From Duganella levis (GTDB taxonomy: Bacteria > Pseudomonadota > Gammaproteobacteria > Burkholderiales > Burkholderiaceae_D), in NCBI RefSeq assembly GCF_009857605.1, contig NZ_WWCT01000001.1, positions 558,001 to 622,000 on the forward strand: 64,000 nucleotides of DNA, read 5' to 3'. The notes beneath the pieces were generated by a model that made no database searches, was not told the origin of the DNA, and saw only the letters and a list, made by a program, of their open reading frames with translations. The position numbers and the translations under genes were made by a program. The stretch's first letter is position 1; every line of letters begins with the position of its first letter. Of the stretch, positions 27,320-38,316 are shown piece by piece.

Positions 27320-27372
27320 ATTTGGTGCAAATTTTAAGTGACTGATTTCAATGGTTTTTCAAATGGTGCAAA

Positions 27373-27397
27373 AGTGCGCACCGACCCGGTGCGCACT
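27373..27397 (-). terminator. Intrinsic terminator after the PEP-CTERM gene
   Basis: Perfect 10-base stem AGTGCGCACC / GGTGCGCACT with a 5-base loop, followed in the reverse direction by TTTTG. It lies 12 bases after the PEP-CTERM stop codon. Confidence 0.7.
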
Positions 27398-27408
27398 AAA
27401 ACAAGGCG

Positions 27409-28146
27409 TTATTTTGGTGCGTTCTTGCGGCGACGCGCCACCATCCCCATCAAACCGAGGCCGCCCAGCAACATACCGTAGGTCGCTGGTTCCGGTACTG
27501 GCGCTGCCGCCAGCGGCGTTGCGGTGAAGCCGTATTGGTACGACGTCAGGGCCACGGAACTGGTGCCGGCAGTGCCCAGCGACAGCGAGCTGTTCAGCCG
27601 CACACTGGCTTGCACGGCCTCGAACGCACCCTTGGTCTGCAGGGTGTCGGTCTGGTTGATGACGCCCGAAGTGCCGTTGTAGAACGAGATGCCGCCGCCA
27701 TACGCCGCCACCGAGCCGCCGCTGGTGAACAGGCCGTTCGCATAGCTGCCACCGGTAAGCGCTCCGTTGCCCGACACAGCGATGCTATTGCCGCCCTCAA
27801 CGGCCGGAGCTACGGCAAAGTTACCGCTGTAGACGGTGCTTACGCCAAAGCCGACCTGGTAGCCAGATTTGGCCACAACCGTCAGCGCCTGCGGACTGCT
27901 TGCCACATGCGATGCCGAAAGCGGGTCGCCGCCGGCGGCCACAGTTCGCGTCAGGCTGAATGCCGGATCGGCAGTAAACGTGATGCTGTCGCCGTTGACG
28001 ACAGCAGTACCCAAGCCCCAAAAGTCGGTGTTGTACACAAACGAGACATGCGCACCATCCACCTCCACTACATTCGCTTGGGCTGACGTCATTACGCCAG
28101 CCGCTGCCAGTGCCCCCACCAGCAGATAAGATAGTTTCACACTCAT
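27409..28146 (-). CDS. PEP-CTERM sorting-domain exported protein
   Basis: Protein of 245 residues with a signal peptide (cleavage near SAQA-NVVEV) and a Gly/Ser/Thr-rich body. The C-terminal PEP-CTERM signal is complete: VPEPATYGMLLGGLGLMGMV then RRRK. Such proteins are processed by an exosortase (EpsH/EpsI-type) encoded elsewhere and are linked to exopolysaccharide or surface display. The body has no recognisable enzymatic domain. Monocistronic, with its own terminator. Confidence 0.9.
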   Translation of the reverse strand: MSVKLSYLLVGALAAAGVMTSAQANVVEVDGAHVSFVYNTDFWGLGTAVVNGDSITFTADPAFSLTRTVAAGGDPLSASHVASSPQALTVVAKSGYQVGFGVSTVYSGNFAVAPAVEGGNSIAVSGNGALTGGSYANGLFTSGGSVAAYGGGISFYNGTSGVINQTDTLQTKGAFEAVQASVRLNSSLSLGTAGTSSVALTSYQYGFTATPLAAAPVPEPATYGMLLGGLGLMGMVARRRKNAPK

Positions 28147-28363
28147 GTGTACTCCATCAATAAAAAAGAGATTGCATTATGCCAATTTCTTTAAATAGAC
28201 GAATTACTTTAAGCTTCAACTGTGTAGGCGTTGGTGAGCGGAAAAACCATTTAGATACAATCAACTATTGATGTGCAACCCTGATGGAAATTCTTGTTTT
28301 TGAGGGGTAATTACTGTGTCCAGCGGCATATTTTCGGAAATTATTTAACAATTATAAAATTCC

Positions 28364-28405
28364 TAAAAAAACGAAAGGTTCTGCCCCTGTACGGGGTCAG
28401 AACCT
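28364..28405 (-). terminator. Hairpin with T-tract after the peptidase gene; also REP-like
   Basis: Reverse strand stem AGGTTCTG(A)CCCC / GGGG(C)AGAACCT with a GTACA-type loop, followed by TTTCGTTTTTTT. It fits an intrinsic terminator for the prolyl oligopeptidase gene ending at 28428. The stem also carries CGGGGTCAG, the same nine bases as the core of the inverted repeats flanking the REP transposase at 48.7-49.7 kb. It may therefore be a REP element used as a terminator. Confidence 0.65.
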
Positions 28406-28427
28406 GGCCTGCTGAGTGCAGGGCCCT

Positions 28428-30578
<2,151 letters not shown>

Positions 30579-30625
30579 TCGAGGTTCCATGTAGTCAAAG
30601 AAGTGCTGTGGATCATAGCGGGTTT

Positions 30626-31699
30626 TTATTCGGCGCGTAACAACGCCTCGGTGTTGACGATGCGGACGTCGTGCATCTGGTTCAGGTACGCATCGAGATA
30701 ACCTTTGTGCGACGCGCCGACGATCACCAGCATGCGGCTGCCGGGTAGCGTGATCATTACCTCGCGGATGTTGGACGCCATGCGCAGGTTGCGGGTCTCC
30801 CACGAGCCGGTGTAGTTGCGGCCATAGTGCTGCGGCGAGGGCTCTTCCAGCGCCGCGCCGAAATCGCTGTGGAAGGCCTGCTCCGGCGCGCCCGGCGCGT
30901 TATAGGCGCGGTACATGGCCAGTACGCCGGCCGGCGTGTCGAGATGCGATTGCAAGATGTCGGAAGCCTGCTTGCGTTCCGCTGTATAGCGGTTGTCCCA
31001 GGCTTTCATCACGGCTGCGCCGTAGGCTTTTTCGTCCCCTGCCGAGGCGTCGGAGGTGTGGTCGTCCATCGGGTAGACGCGTTCATGGCCGCCGCGTACC
31101 GCCAGCGGCACGGCGATCAGGTAGTCTTCGTTGCGCATTTGGCGCAGCTTCTCCAGGCTGTCGACCAGGCCTTGGTCCAGGCCATCGCCGGCGCGGCGCT
31201 CTTCCACCGGAAGGCGCAACCACTGCACCGTGGCCGATGCAGGTTCGCCGCCAGCCAGGAACAGCGACGCCAGCTTGCGACGCTCGGCCGGCGCTGGCGT
31301 GGCCGGCCACGCGGCAAGCATGCGCTCCGCCTGCGCGGTGGCCGTCGGCACATCGAGGCCGGTGGCGCTGCGCGCCGGCATCGTGTCGAAGCAATAGGTC
31401 TTGACGGTGTCGGTATAACGTTCGGGATACTGGCGCAGGTAGGCGCATTGAGGACCGGACAAGGCTTCGATGGCGATGGCCTTGGGCTGCCAGTTCGCCA
31501 GCAGTTCCAAAAGCGCGCTCAGATTGGCGGGGTCGAATGACTTGGGCAGCTGCGACAGGTGCGCGGTGCCGAGGACCAGCAACTGGTTCGGCTGGCCGTT
31601 TTGCAGCTTGAACGCACCGGGAGAAAAATCATTGGATTCAGCAGCGGATACCTGACTGGCAAAGGCTGCGGCGATCAAGGCGGCAAACAAACGGCTCAT
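30626..31699 (-). CDS. Exported DUF5694 protein (TraB/TIKI-like fold)
   Basis: Protein of 357 residues with signal peptide (FAALIAAAFASQVSA). Motifs LVLGTAHLSQ near residue 45, AIAIEAL near 78, RNLRMASNI near 300 and IVGASHKGYLDAYL near 333 place it with DUF5694. Their spacing (GxxH ... E ... R ... GxxH) recalls TraB/TIKI metal-dependent hydrolases. Function is unproven; a periplasmic hydrolase is inferred. It lies 47 bases upstream of the prolyl oligopeptidase gene on the same strand and may be co-transcribed with it. Confidence 0.82.
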   Translation of the reverse strand: MSRLFAALIAAAFASQVSAAESNDFSPGAFKLQNGQPNQLLVLGTAHLSQLPKSFDPANLSALLELLANWQPKAIAIEALSGPQCAYLRQYPERYTDTVKTYCFDTMPARSATGLDVPTATAQAERMLAAWPATPAPAERRKLASLFLAGGEPASATVQWLRLPVEERRAGDGLDQGLVDSLEKLRQMRNEDYLIAVPLAVRGGHERVYPMDDHTSDASAGDEKAYGAAVMKAWDNRYTAERKQASDILQSHLDTPAGVLAMYRAYNAPGAPEQAFHSDFGAALEEPSPQHYGRNYTGSWETRNLRMASNIREVMITLPGSRMLVIVGASHKGYLDAYLNQMHDVRIVNTEALLRAE

Positions 31700-31802
31700 G
31701 CATTCTCCCGGAACGATTACGATGCCGCCAGCTTATCGGGGCTACGCGCGCGTGCGCGCATAAAATGCGACGTAATGCAGTTTTCGTGGGATGAAATGCA
31801 AA

Positions 31803-34223
31803 TTAGCTATCGACAGCCACCGCGCTGTCGTCGGTTTGCGCGATGGCGATCGGCGCCTGCCACTTCTCCAGCCAGGGGATCATCTGATCGCCCGGAATAG
31901 GACGGCTCATGAAATAGCCCTGCCCCTGGTCGCAGCCCAGTTCCGCCAGCAGCCGCCATACGGCTTCGCTCTCGATGCCCTCCGCCACCACGCGCAGGCC
32001 CATGTTGTGGCCAAGGTCGATGGTGGAGCGCACAATTTTGGTATCGCCTTCGTCGTTCTCCATATTCAGCACGAAGGACTTGTCGATCTTCAGCTCATTC
32101 ACCGGCAGGCGTTTGAGGTAAGCCAGCGACGAGTAGCCGGTGCCGAAATCGTCGATCGACAAATCGAGGCCCATGGCGCTCAGGCGCTCCAGCGTGTGCT
32201 GCGCGCGCACCGGATCGTCCATGATGGCGCTCTCGGTGATCTCCAGGCAGAACGAGCCAGGCGTCAGTTTGTGACGCGCCAGCAGGTCGGCAAACTTGGC
32301 CGGCAAATCCTGGTCCAGCAAATCGCGGGTGGACAGGTTGACCGACACTTTGAGCGGATGGCCCTTGAGCGCCAGTTCGCGGCACAACTCGGCCGAACGC
32401 TCCATCACCCAGCGCGTCAGCACGCGGATAAAGCCGGTCTGCTCGGCGAACGGAATGAACTCGTCGGGGAACACATTGCCGCGCTCCGGATGAACCCAGC
32501 GCACCAGCGCCTCCATGCCAACCACTTTACCGGTTTGCAGCGAGATCTTCGGCTGCACGTGCAGGCGGAACTCGTTGCGCTCGGCGGCGTTGCGCAACTC
32601 CGTCAGCAGCGACAGGCTCTTGGCACTGGATTTGTCCATCGCCGCGTCGTACACCACGGCGCCGTCGTTGCGCTGCTTGGCGGCGTACATCGCTACTTCG
32701 GCCATGCTCAATAAAGTCTCGCCGTCGTCCGCATGTTCCGGATAGGCGGCGATGCCGAGGCCCGCGCCGATGTCCACCATCTGGTCTTCCAGCGACAGCG
32801 GGGTTTCCAGCGCCTGCAAAATCTCGGCCGCCATCAGCAGCGCGGCGTCGATGTTCGCGGCCGGCAGCAGCACGGCGAATTCGTCGCCGCCCAGGCGCGC
32901 CACTTGCGCCGACAACTGGCGGCGGTTGGCCAGCAGCAGCTGCAAGCGGCCCGCCACCTGCTGCAGCAACGCGTCGCCAAAGCTGTGGCCCATGACGTCG
33001 TTGACGTGCTTGAAGCGGTCCAGGTCCATCATCAGCACGAACAAGGCTTCCTCGCGGCGGCGCGCGTCCAGCAGCGCGTCGTTGAGCTGCACCACGAACT
33101 GCGCGCGGTTCGGCAGGTTGGTCAGCGTGTCCCAGTACGCCAGGCGGCGGATTTCCTGTTCGCGCTTGGAGATCCCTTCGCGCATGGCGTCGAAGGCGTG
33201 CGCCAGCTGGCCGATTTCATCTTCGCGCGTGCTGTCGATCGACACCTTGTAGTCGCCGCCTTCCAGCCGTTTGGCGGTGGTGACCAGTTCGCTGATCGGC
33301 TGGGCGATGCGCTTGGCGGTGAACACGATGGCCAGCGCAGAGATGAAGATGCCGGCCAGCGTCAGGCCGATCAGCCAGCGCTCCAGCCGCCGGTATTCGG
33401 CGGTGGCTTCGTCGATCGAGCGCGCCAGCAGCACGCTGGCGGTCTGGCCACTGTCTTCGCCGATAGACAGCAGGCGCGTGCTGTATTTCGCGGTTTCCAC
33501 CGTGATGTCGAAGGGTCCGGCCGGCGGTTTGCCGCCCAGCGCCTGCAATTGATCGACCACTTCCTGCGCCGACGGTCCGACAAAGGTGGAGCCAGCCGAC
33601 AGCCATTTTCCTTGCGTGTCACGGGTCAGCACCGTGGTGTGCAGCGAACTGACTTCGCGCATGTCGTTGGCCAGTTGGCGGTCGATCGGGAAAGTCATCA
33701 CGATCCAGCCGATGGTGATCGGCGCCTTGACCGGCATGGCGACGATCTGGAATGGCCGGTGGTCGACGATGGCGATGCCGATCGCGCCGTCGCCTGCTTC
33801 GGCCGCGTCCAGCATCGACAGCGCGATTTTCTCCAGCCCCGCCGCCTGCGGCGGATTGGTGGAGACGCTGATCTTGCGGTCATCGCCGATCAGCATGGTC
33901 AGCGAAGCCTTGATGCGCCGGCCGCTGTTGGCCAGCGCCGATTCGATCGTGGCGCGGTCGCTTTCATCATTGTTGCCGATGGCGGCCACGAAGGCCGTAT
34001 CGCGCGCCAGCAGCCGCGCGCCAAAGCGCAGGTTTTGCGCATTCTGTTCCAGCAGTCGCTGGAACACCTTGGCGCCATTGGTCAGCTCACTGCCGATCGC
34101 CAGCCGCGCGTTGTTGTCGATGCCGCGCTGGATCACCAGCAGCCCCACCACCTGCACGGCCACGATCAGCACCAGGAACAAGGTGACAATACGGCTTTCG
34201 AGGCTGCGGAAACGCAAGTGCAT
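31803..34223 (-). CDS. Sensor GGDEF-EAL protein with Cache-like and HAMP domains
   Basis: Protein of 806 residues: TM near 12-32, a periplasmic sensor of about 255 residues (double-Cache-like), TM near 290-310, HAMP near 310-365. GGDEF follows (LGGDEFAVLL near 447) and then EAL (GMEALVRW near 571, DDFGTGYSSL, AEGIES). All main catalytic residues appear intact. It follows the cupredoxin gene after 16 bases on the same strand, so the periplasmic copper-type protein and this receptor are probably made together. Confidence 0.93.
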   Translation of the reverse strand: MHLRFRSLESRIVTLFLVLIVAVQVVGLLVIQRGIDNNARLAIGSELTNGAKVFQRLLEQNAQNLRFGARLLARDTAFVAAIGNNDESDRATIESALANSGRRIKASLTMLIGDDRKISVSTNPPQAAGLEKIALSMLDAAEAGDGAIGIAIVDHRPFQIVAMPVKAPITIGWIVMTFPIDRQLANDMREVSSLHTTVLTRDTQGKWLSAGSTFVGPSAQEVVDQLQALGGKPPAGPFDITVETAKYSTRLLSIGEDSGQTASVLLARSIDEATAEYRRLERWLIGLTLAGIFISALAIVFTAKRIAQPISELVTTAKRLEGGDYKVSIDSTREDEIGQLAHAFDAMREGISKREQEIRRLAYWDTLTNLPNRAQFVVQLNDALLDARRREEALFVLMMDLDRFKHVNDVMGHSFGDALLQQVAGRLQLLLANRRQLSAQVARLGGDEFAVLLPAANIDAALLMAAEILQALETPLSLEDQMVDIGAGLGIAAYPEHADDGETLLSMAEVAMYAAKQRNDGAVVYDAAMDKSSAKSLSLLTELRNAAERNEFRLHVQPKISLQTGKVVGMEALVRWVHPERGNVFPDEFIPFAEQTGFIRVLTRWVMERSAELCRELALKGHPLKVSVNLSTRDLLDQDLPAKFADLLARHKLTPGSFCLEITESAIMDDPVRAQHTLERLSAMGLDLSIDDFGTGYSSLAYLKRLPVNELKIDKSFVLNMENDEGDTKIVRSTIDLGHNMGLRVVAEGIESEAVWRLLAELGCDQGQGYFMSRPIPGDQMIPWLEKWQAPIAIAQTDDSAVAVDS

Positions 34224-34239
34224 GCTGGGACTATCCTAT

Positions 34240-34860
34240 TTAAAGCGCGGCGTCGTCGGCCGCGATGGGTTTCATCGGCAGTTTGAAAACAGCGGTGGCG
34301 AGTTCGCCGGCCTTCACCGTCAACACCTGTTCCGGCGTGGCGCCGCCCACGGTATTGTAGTGCCAGGCCTTGACCACGTACTTGCCGGCCGCCGGCAGGT
34401 CGATGCGCACCGCGCCGGCGCCATCGGTCTTGGCGAAATACGGCGTGTCGACGATCTTCACGTAGGCGATCATTTTGTCATGAATATTGCAACCCAGGAC
34501 AACCGTGCCGGCCTTATCGAATACCTGCGGCGACGCCGTCTGGCCGGAGTATAGCTTCTGGTCGAATTTATGCGCCGGCGAGAACGAATAAATGTGGTGA
34601 CGGACCTTGTCGTTGTTCGGGAAGTTGATGGTGGCGCCGGTCTGTACCACGGTCACCAGCGGCAGGAATTTCAAGCCCTTCTGCTCGATCAGCGCGGTGC
34701 CCGGCTTGGCGCCGCCACCGCCGCCCTCCGCCTCAATGTAAATCACAGTATCCGGTAGCACCTTGCCAGTGGCGTCCTGTACCTGCACTGCAATGCCGGT
34801 GGCGCCGGCGTGGGCCGCGCCCATCAGGCCCAGGCAAAAAGCGAAATGACGATGCTGCAT
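34240..34860 (-). CDS. Periplasmic cupredoxin-like protein (methylamine-utilization type)
   Basis: Protein of 206 residues with signal peptide (cleavage near AHA-GATGI). Cupredoxin signature: FPNNDKVRHHIYSFSPAHKF near residue 88 (His ligand), then VLGCNIHDKM near 120 (Cys, His, Met ligands), a complete type 1 copper set. A C-terminal carboxypeptidase-regulatory-like beta domain follows (GAVRIDLPAAGKYVVKAWHY). Proteins of this layout are often labelled methylamine-utilization proteins, but no mau or amine dehydrogenase genes are here. It is upstream of the GGDEF-EAL receptor, so a sensory or redox role is inferred. Confidence 0.85.
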   Translation of the reverse strand: MQHRHFAFCLGLMGAAHAGATGIAVQVQDATGKVLPDTVIYIEAEGGGGGAKPGTALIEQKGLKFLPLVTVVQTGATINFPNNDKVRHHIYSFSPAHKFDQKLYSGQTASPQVFDKAGTVVLGCNIHDKMIAYVKIVDTPYFAKTDGAGAVRIDLPAAGKYVVKAWHYNTVGGATPEQVLTVKAGELATAVFKLPMKPIAADDAAL

Positions 34861-34993
34861 AAGTTCCCTGTTCTCTCGGCGACGGCATCAGTGTAGCGCA
34901 TGTCCAGGACAAACTGTTTCCCAAATTCATCATCCAGTCATAAATTGACTCTATGATCGTACAGTTAAACCGACAATTGGCAAACGATTCATC

Positions 34994-36835
34994 GTGAATT
35001 CCGCACTCCAGCCATCCGGTGGCGCCACAGTCACCTACCTGACACCTCGCGAAGATGACGAGGAGGCGGTGCTGCGCGCGCATTTATACGACATCCTCGC
35101 GCGCAAGCAGCTGAGCGCGCTGTTTCAACCGATTGTACACATGCAGAGCGGCGAAATCATCGCCTATGAAGGATTGATACGCGGACCATCCGACAGTCCA
35201 CTGCATGCGCCGATGAATCTGTTCAAGACGGCGCGCGCCAACGGCCTGACGGTCCAGCTGGAACACCTGTGCCGCCGCGTGGTGCTGGAGCGCTTTGCCG
35301 AGCTGGAACTGCCGGGCAAGCTGTTCCTCAACGTCAGCCCGGAATGCCTGCTGCAACGCGACGCCCGCCATGGCGAGACGCTGGAAGTGATCCACCAGAT
35401 CGGCATCAACCCCGAGCGCGTGATCATCGAGCTGACCGAAAACCAGCCCACCTACGACTACGACCTGATGCGCGAAGCGGTGCTGCATTACCGCAATATG
35501 GGCTTTCAGATCGCTATCGACGACCTCGGCGAGGGCTTTTCCAGCCTGCGCCTGTGGTCGGAATTGCGGCCGGAATACGTCAAGATCGATATGCACTTCA
35601 TCCAGGGCATCAACCACGATCCGGTGAAGTTGCAGTTTGTCCGCTCGATCCAGGAGATCGCCGAAAAATCCAACACCCGCGTGATTGCCGAGGGTATCGA
35701 AACCCAGGCCGAGCTGCTGGTACTGCGCGATGTCGGCGTCGCTTACGGCCAGGGCTATCATCTGGGGCGGCCGCATCCGATGCCGGCCCGTACCGCGCCA
35801 GCCGAAGTGATCAAGGCGCTGGCGCGCAACGGCGTGGCGGTGTATCCGCAGCGCGCGGTGGACAAGCACGCCAGCCGCATCCACAAGCTGCTGCATGAAG
35901 TGCCGGCCGTGCCGCCGAGCATGAACAACAACGACGTCTACGAGATTTTCCAGAAAAATCCCAAGCTGATGATCATTCCGGTAGTGGACGACGGCCAGCC
36001 GCTGGGCCTGATCAACCGCTTCGACATGATCGAACATTTCGCCCGCCCCTACGAACGCGAGCTGTACGGCAAGAAGTCGTGCAAGCAGTTCATGGACCGC
36101 CAGCCGTTGGTCGCCGACCGCAATACCAGCTTGCAGGAACTGAGCTGCCGCATGGCCGAGGCCGAGGCGCGCCACCTGTTCAACGGTTTCATGATCACCG
36201 AACAGGGCCGCTATCTGGGCATGGGCACCGGCCACGACCTGATGCGCGAGATTACGCAGATGCAGATCAACGCCGCGCGCTACGCCAATCCGCTGACCCA
36301 GCTGCCGGGCAATGTACCGATTACCGAACACATCGACCGGCTGCTGGAAAGCGGCACGCGCTTCTGGGTCTGCTATTTCGACCTCGACCATTTCAAGCCG
36401 TTCAATGACGTCTACGGCTACCGGCGCGGCGACGATGTGATCCAGCTGACCGGCAACATCCTCAGCAGCTACTGCGATCCCGACCGCGATTTCGTCGGCC
36501 ACATCGGCGGCGACGATTTCATGGTGCTGTTCCAGAGCGAGGACTGGGAGCGCCGCTGCCAAGCCGTGCTGGATGAATTCGGCCACCTGGTGCTGGACTT
36601 CTACAGCAACGACGACCGCGAGCGCGGCGGTTATATCAGCGAAGACCGCCAAGGCAAGAAAGTGTTTTATTCGCTGATGAGCTTGTCGATCGGCGCGATC
36701 CGGGTCGAGCCGCGCCAGTACTACACGCACCACCAGATCGCCACCGCCGCCACCGAATCCAAGAAGCAAGCCAAAAAGATCCACGGCAACAGCCTGTTCC
36801 TCGACCGCCGCCAGCCGCCACCGGCCCTGGGCTAA
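34994..36835 (+). CDS. EAL-CBS-GGDEF cytoplasmic cyclic-di-GMP protein
   Basis: Protein of 613 residues without TM segments. EAL domain at about 30-270 (AYEGLIRGP, LNVSPE, IELTEN, DDLGEGFSSL, AEGIET): catalytic residues are kept although EAL reads EGL and DDFG reads DDLG. A CBS pair at about 300-425 is likely to bind adenine nucleotides. A C-terminal GGDEF domain has the motif GGDDF near 503. The Asp in place of the essential Glu suggests weak or no cyclase activity, so this is mainly a phosphodiesterase by inference. GTG start at 34994. Divergent from the cupredoxin/receptor pair. Confidence 0.92.
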   Translation: MNSALQPSGGATVTYLTPREDDEEAVLRAHLYDILARKQLSALFQPIVHMQSGEIIAYEGLIRGPSDSPLHAPMNLFKTARANGLTVQLEHLCRRVVLERFAELELPGKLFLNVSPECLLQRDARHGETLEVIHQIGINPERVIIELTENQPTYDYDLMREAVLHYRNMGFQIAIDDLGEGFSSLRLWSELRPEYVKIDMHFIQGINHDPVKLQFVRSIQEIAEKSNTRVIAEGIETQAELLVLRDVGVAYGQGYHLGRPHPMPARTAPAEVIKALARNGVAVYPQRAVDKHASRIHKLLHEVPAVPPSMNNNDVYEIFQKNPKLMIIPVVDDGQPLGLINRFDMIEHFARPYERELYGKKSCKQFMDRQPLVADRNTSLQELSCRMAEAEARHLFNGFMITEQGRYLGMGTGHDLMREITQMQINAARYANPLTQLPGNVPITEHIDRLLESGTRFWVCYFDLDHFKPFNDVYGYRRGDDVIQLTGNILSSYCDPDRDFVGHIGGDDFMVLFQSEDWERRCQAVLDEFGHLVLDFYSNDDRERGGYISEDRQGKKVFYSLMSLSIGAIRVEPRQYYTHHQIATAATESKKQAKKIHGNSLFLDRRQPPPALG

Positions 36836-36837
36836 CG

Positions 36838-38241
36838 CTAATCCACCGCGCGGTTGTGCGGCACGTAAAACGATGACGGATGGTTGTCGCGCCACTTGCG
36901 CACCAGTTGCTGTGCGGCGGCGATGGTTTGCGGCGTCATCACCAGCGCCATGCGGCGACGGTTGCTGACCGCCGCCACATCGCCCGCCTGCGCCGCTAGC
37001 GTCAGCCACATGAAGGACTGCGCCGGATCGCGCTCCACGCCGCGGCCCCTGCCATACATGCCGCCCAGGTTGAACTGCGCCAGCGCATGGCCCTGCTCGG
37101 CTGCCTTGCCGTACCAGTCGACGGCCTGCACATCATCGCGATCGACGCCTACGCCGTTGGCGTACATCACGCCCAGATTATTCTGCGCGCTGGCGTCGCC
37201 CTGCTCGGCGGCGCTGCGGTACCAGGCGGCGGCCAGCACATCGTCCTTGGCCACGCCATGGCCGTTGGCGTACATCACCGCCACATTGAATTGCGCATGC
37301 GGCATGCCCTGCTCGGCGGCGCGCCGGTACCATTCCAGCGCCAACCGCTCATCGCGGGCAACGCCGCGGCCGCGCGCATACAGGCCGCCGAGGTTGTACT
37401 GGGCCAGCGCATGGCCGGCCTCGGCAGCGCGGTGATACCAGGTGAAGGCCAGCTCGTCATCCTGCTCGACGCCATTGCCGGTGGCCAGCATCACGCCCAG
37501 GTTGAACTGGGCGTCGGCGTCTTCCTGCTCGGCGGCGCGCAACAGCCAGGCATAGGCGCGACGCGGATCGCGCTGTACGCCCAGCCCTTCGGCGTAGGCC
37601 ACGCCCACCAGCCGCTGCGCCACCGGATCTTCCTGCGCCGCCGCCTGCCGGAACCAGGCCACGGCCTGCGCCTCATTGCGCGCCACGCCAAGCGCGTGCT
37701 TGTACATCAGGCCGAGGCGAAGCTGGGCGTTGGCGTCGTTTTGCAGCGCGGCCTTGCGGAACCATGCCAGCGCCATCGGATAATTGCGCGCCACGCCGTA
37801 GCCGTTGCAATAGGCCTCGCCGACCAGCGTCTGCGCGCTGGGCAGGCCCTGCTCGGCGGCGCGGCAGAAACAGGCCAGCGCCACCTCGTCGCTCTGCGGC
37901 ACGCCGCGTCCCTTCTTGTACATTTGTCCGAGATTCTGCTGGGCGGAAGCATCGCCCTGGCGGGCGGCGCGGCGGAACCAGCAAGTGGCCAGATCATCGC
38001 TGTGGTCGGTGCCACGGCCGTAGTAGTACATCACGCCCAGCTGATTCTGGGCGTAAGCCAGTCCCTGGACGGCAGCCTTGCTCATCCAGTCGAACGCCTG
38101 GGCCTCGTCGCGCGCCACGCCGTCGCCGCTTTTGTACATGCGGCCGAGATTGAACTGGGCGTAGGGATTGCCACGCTCAGCAGCGTCGAGGAACCACCGG
38201 TAGACGTCGTACCCTTCCTTGGCCGTGCATTGTTTTTTCAC
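36838..38241 (-). CDS. Sel1-repeat protein with 11 tandem repeats
   Basis: Protein of 467 residues without a signal peptide, made almost entirely of 36-residue Sel1-like repeats (pattern AQxNLGxMYxxGxGVxxDxxxAxxWxxxAAEQG); I count eleven in tandem from about residue 25 to 420. These alpha-solenoids scaffold protein-protein contacts. The GTG start at 38241 is preceded by AGAGGTGTATC. It converges on the EAL-CBS-GGDEF gene with only 2 bases between stops. Partner unknown. Confidence 0.9.
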   Translation of the reverse strand: MKKQCTAKEGYDVYRWFLDAAERGNPYAQFNLGRMYKSGDGVARDEAQAFDWMSKAAVQGLAYAQNQLGVMYYYGRGTDHSDDLATCWFRRAARQGDASAQQNLGQMYKKGRGVPQSDEVALACFCRAAEQGLPSAQTLVGEAYCNGYGVARNYPMALAWFRKAALQNDANAQLRLGLMYKHALGVARNEAQAVAWFRQAAAQEDPVAQRLVGVAYAEGLGVQRDPRRAYAWLLRAAEQEDADAQFNLGVMLATGNGVEQDDELAFTWYHRAAEAGHALAQYNLGGLYARGRGVARDERLALEWYRRAAEQGMPHAQFNVAVMYANGHGVAKDDVLAAAWYRSAAEQGDASAQNNLGVMYANGVGVDRDDVQAVDWYGKAAEQGHALAQFNLGGMYGRGRGVERDPAQSFMWLTLAAQAGDVAAVSNRRRMALVMTPQTIAAAQQLVRKWRDNHPSSFYVPHNRAVD

Positions 38242-38316
38242 GATACACCTCTGACCAACATGACAACACTGTTGATTAAAGTGTAAAACGCGTCCCCGGA
38301 AGGGATTTGACGACGC

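Noticed and set aside
34240..34860. Methylamine utilisation function for the cupredoxin
   Set aside because: The family label exists, but no amine dehydrogenase, maturation or electron-acceptor gene is in the window.
35084..37009. A 641-residue reverse frame over the EAL-CBS-GGDEF gene
   Set aside because: The forward frame has conserved EAL, CBS and GGDEF motifs; the reverse frame is unrelated to any family I know and runs into the Sel1 gene.
36838..38241. Regular 108-base periodicity considered as a repeat array
   Set aside because: It is fully explained by the tandem Sel1 protein repeats in a continuous reading frame.
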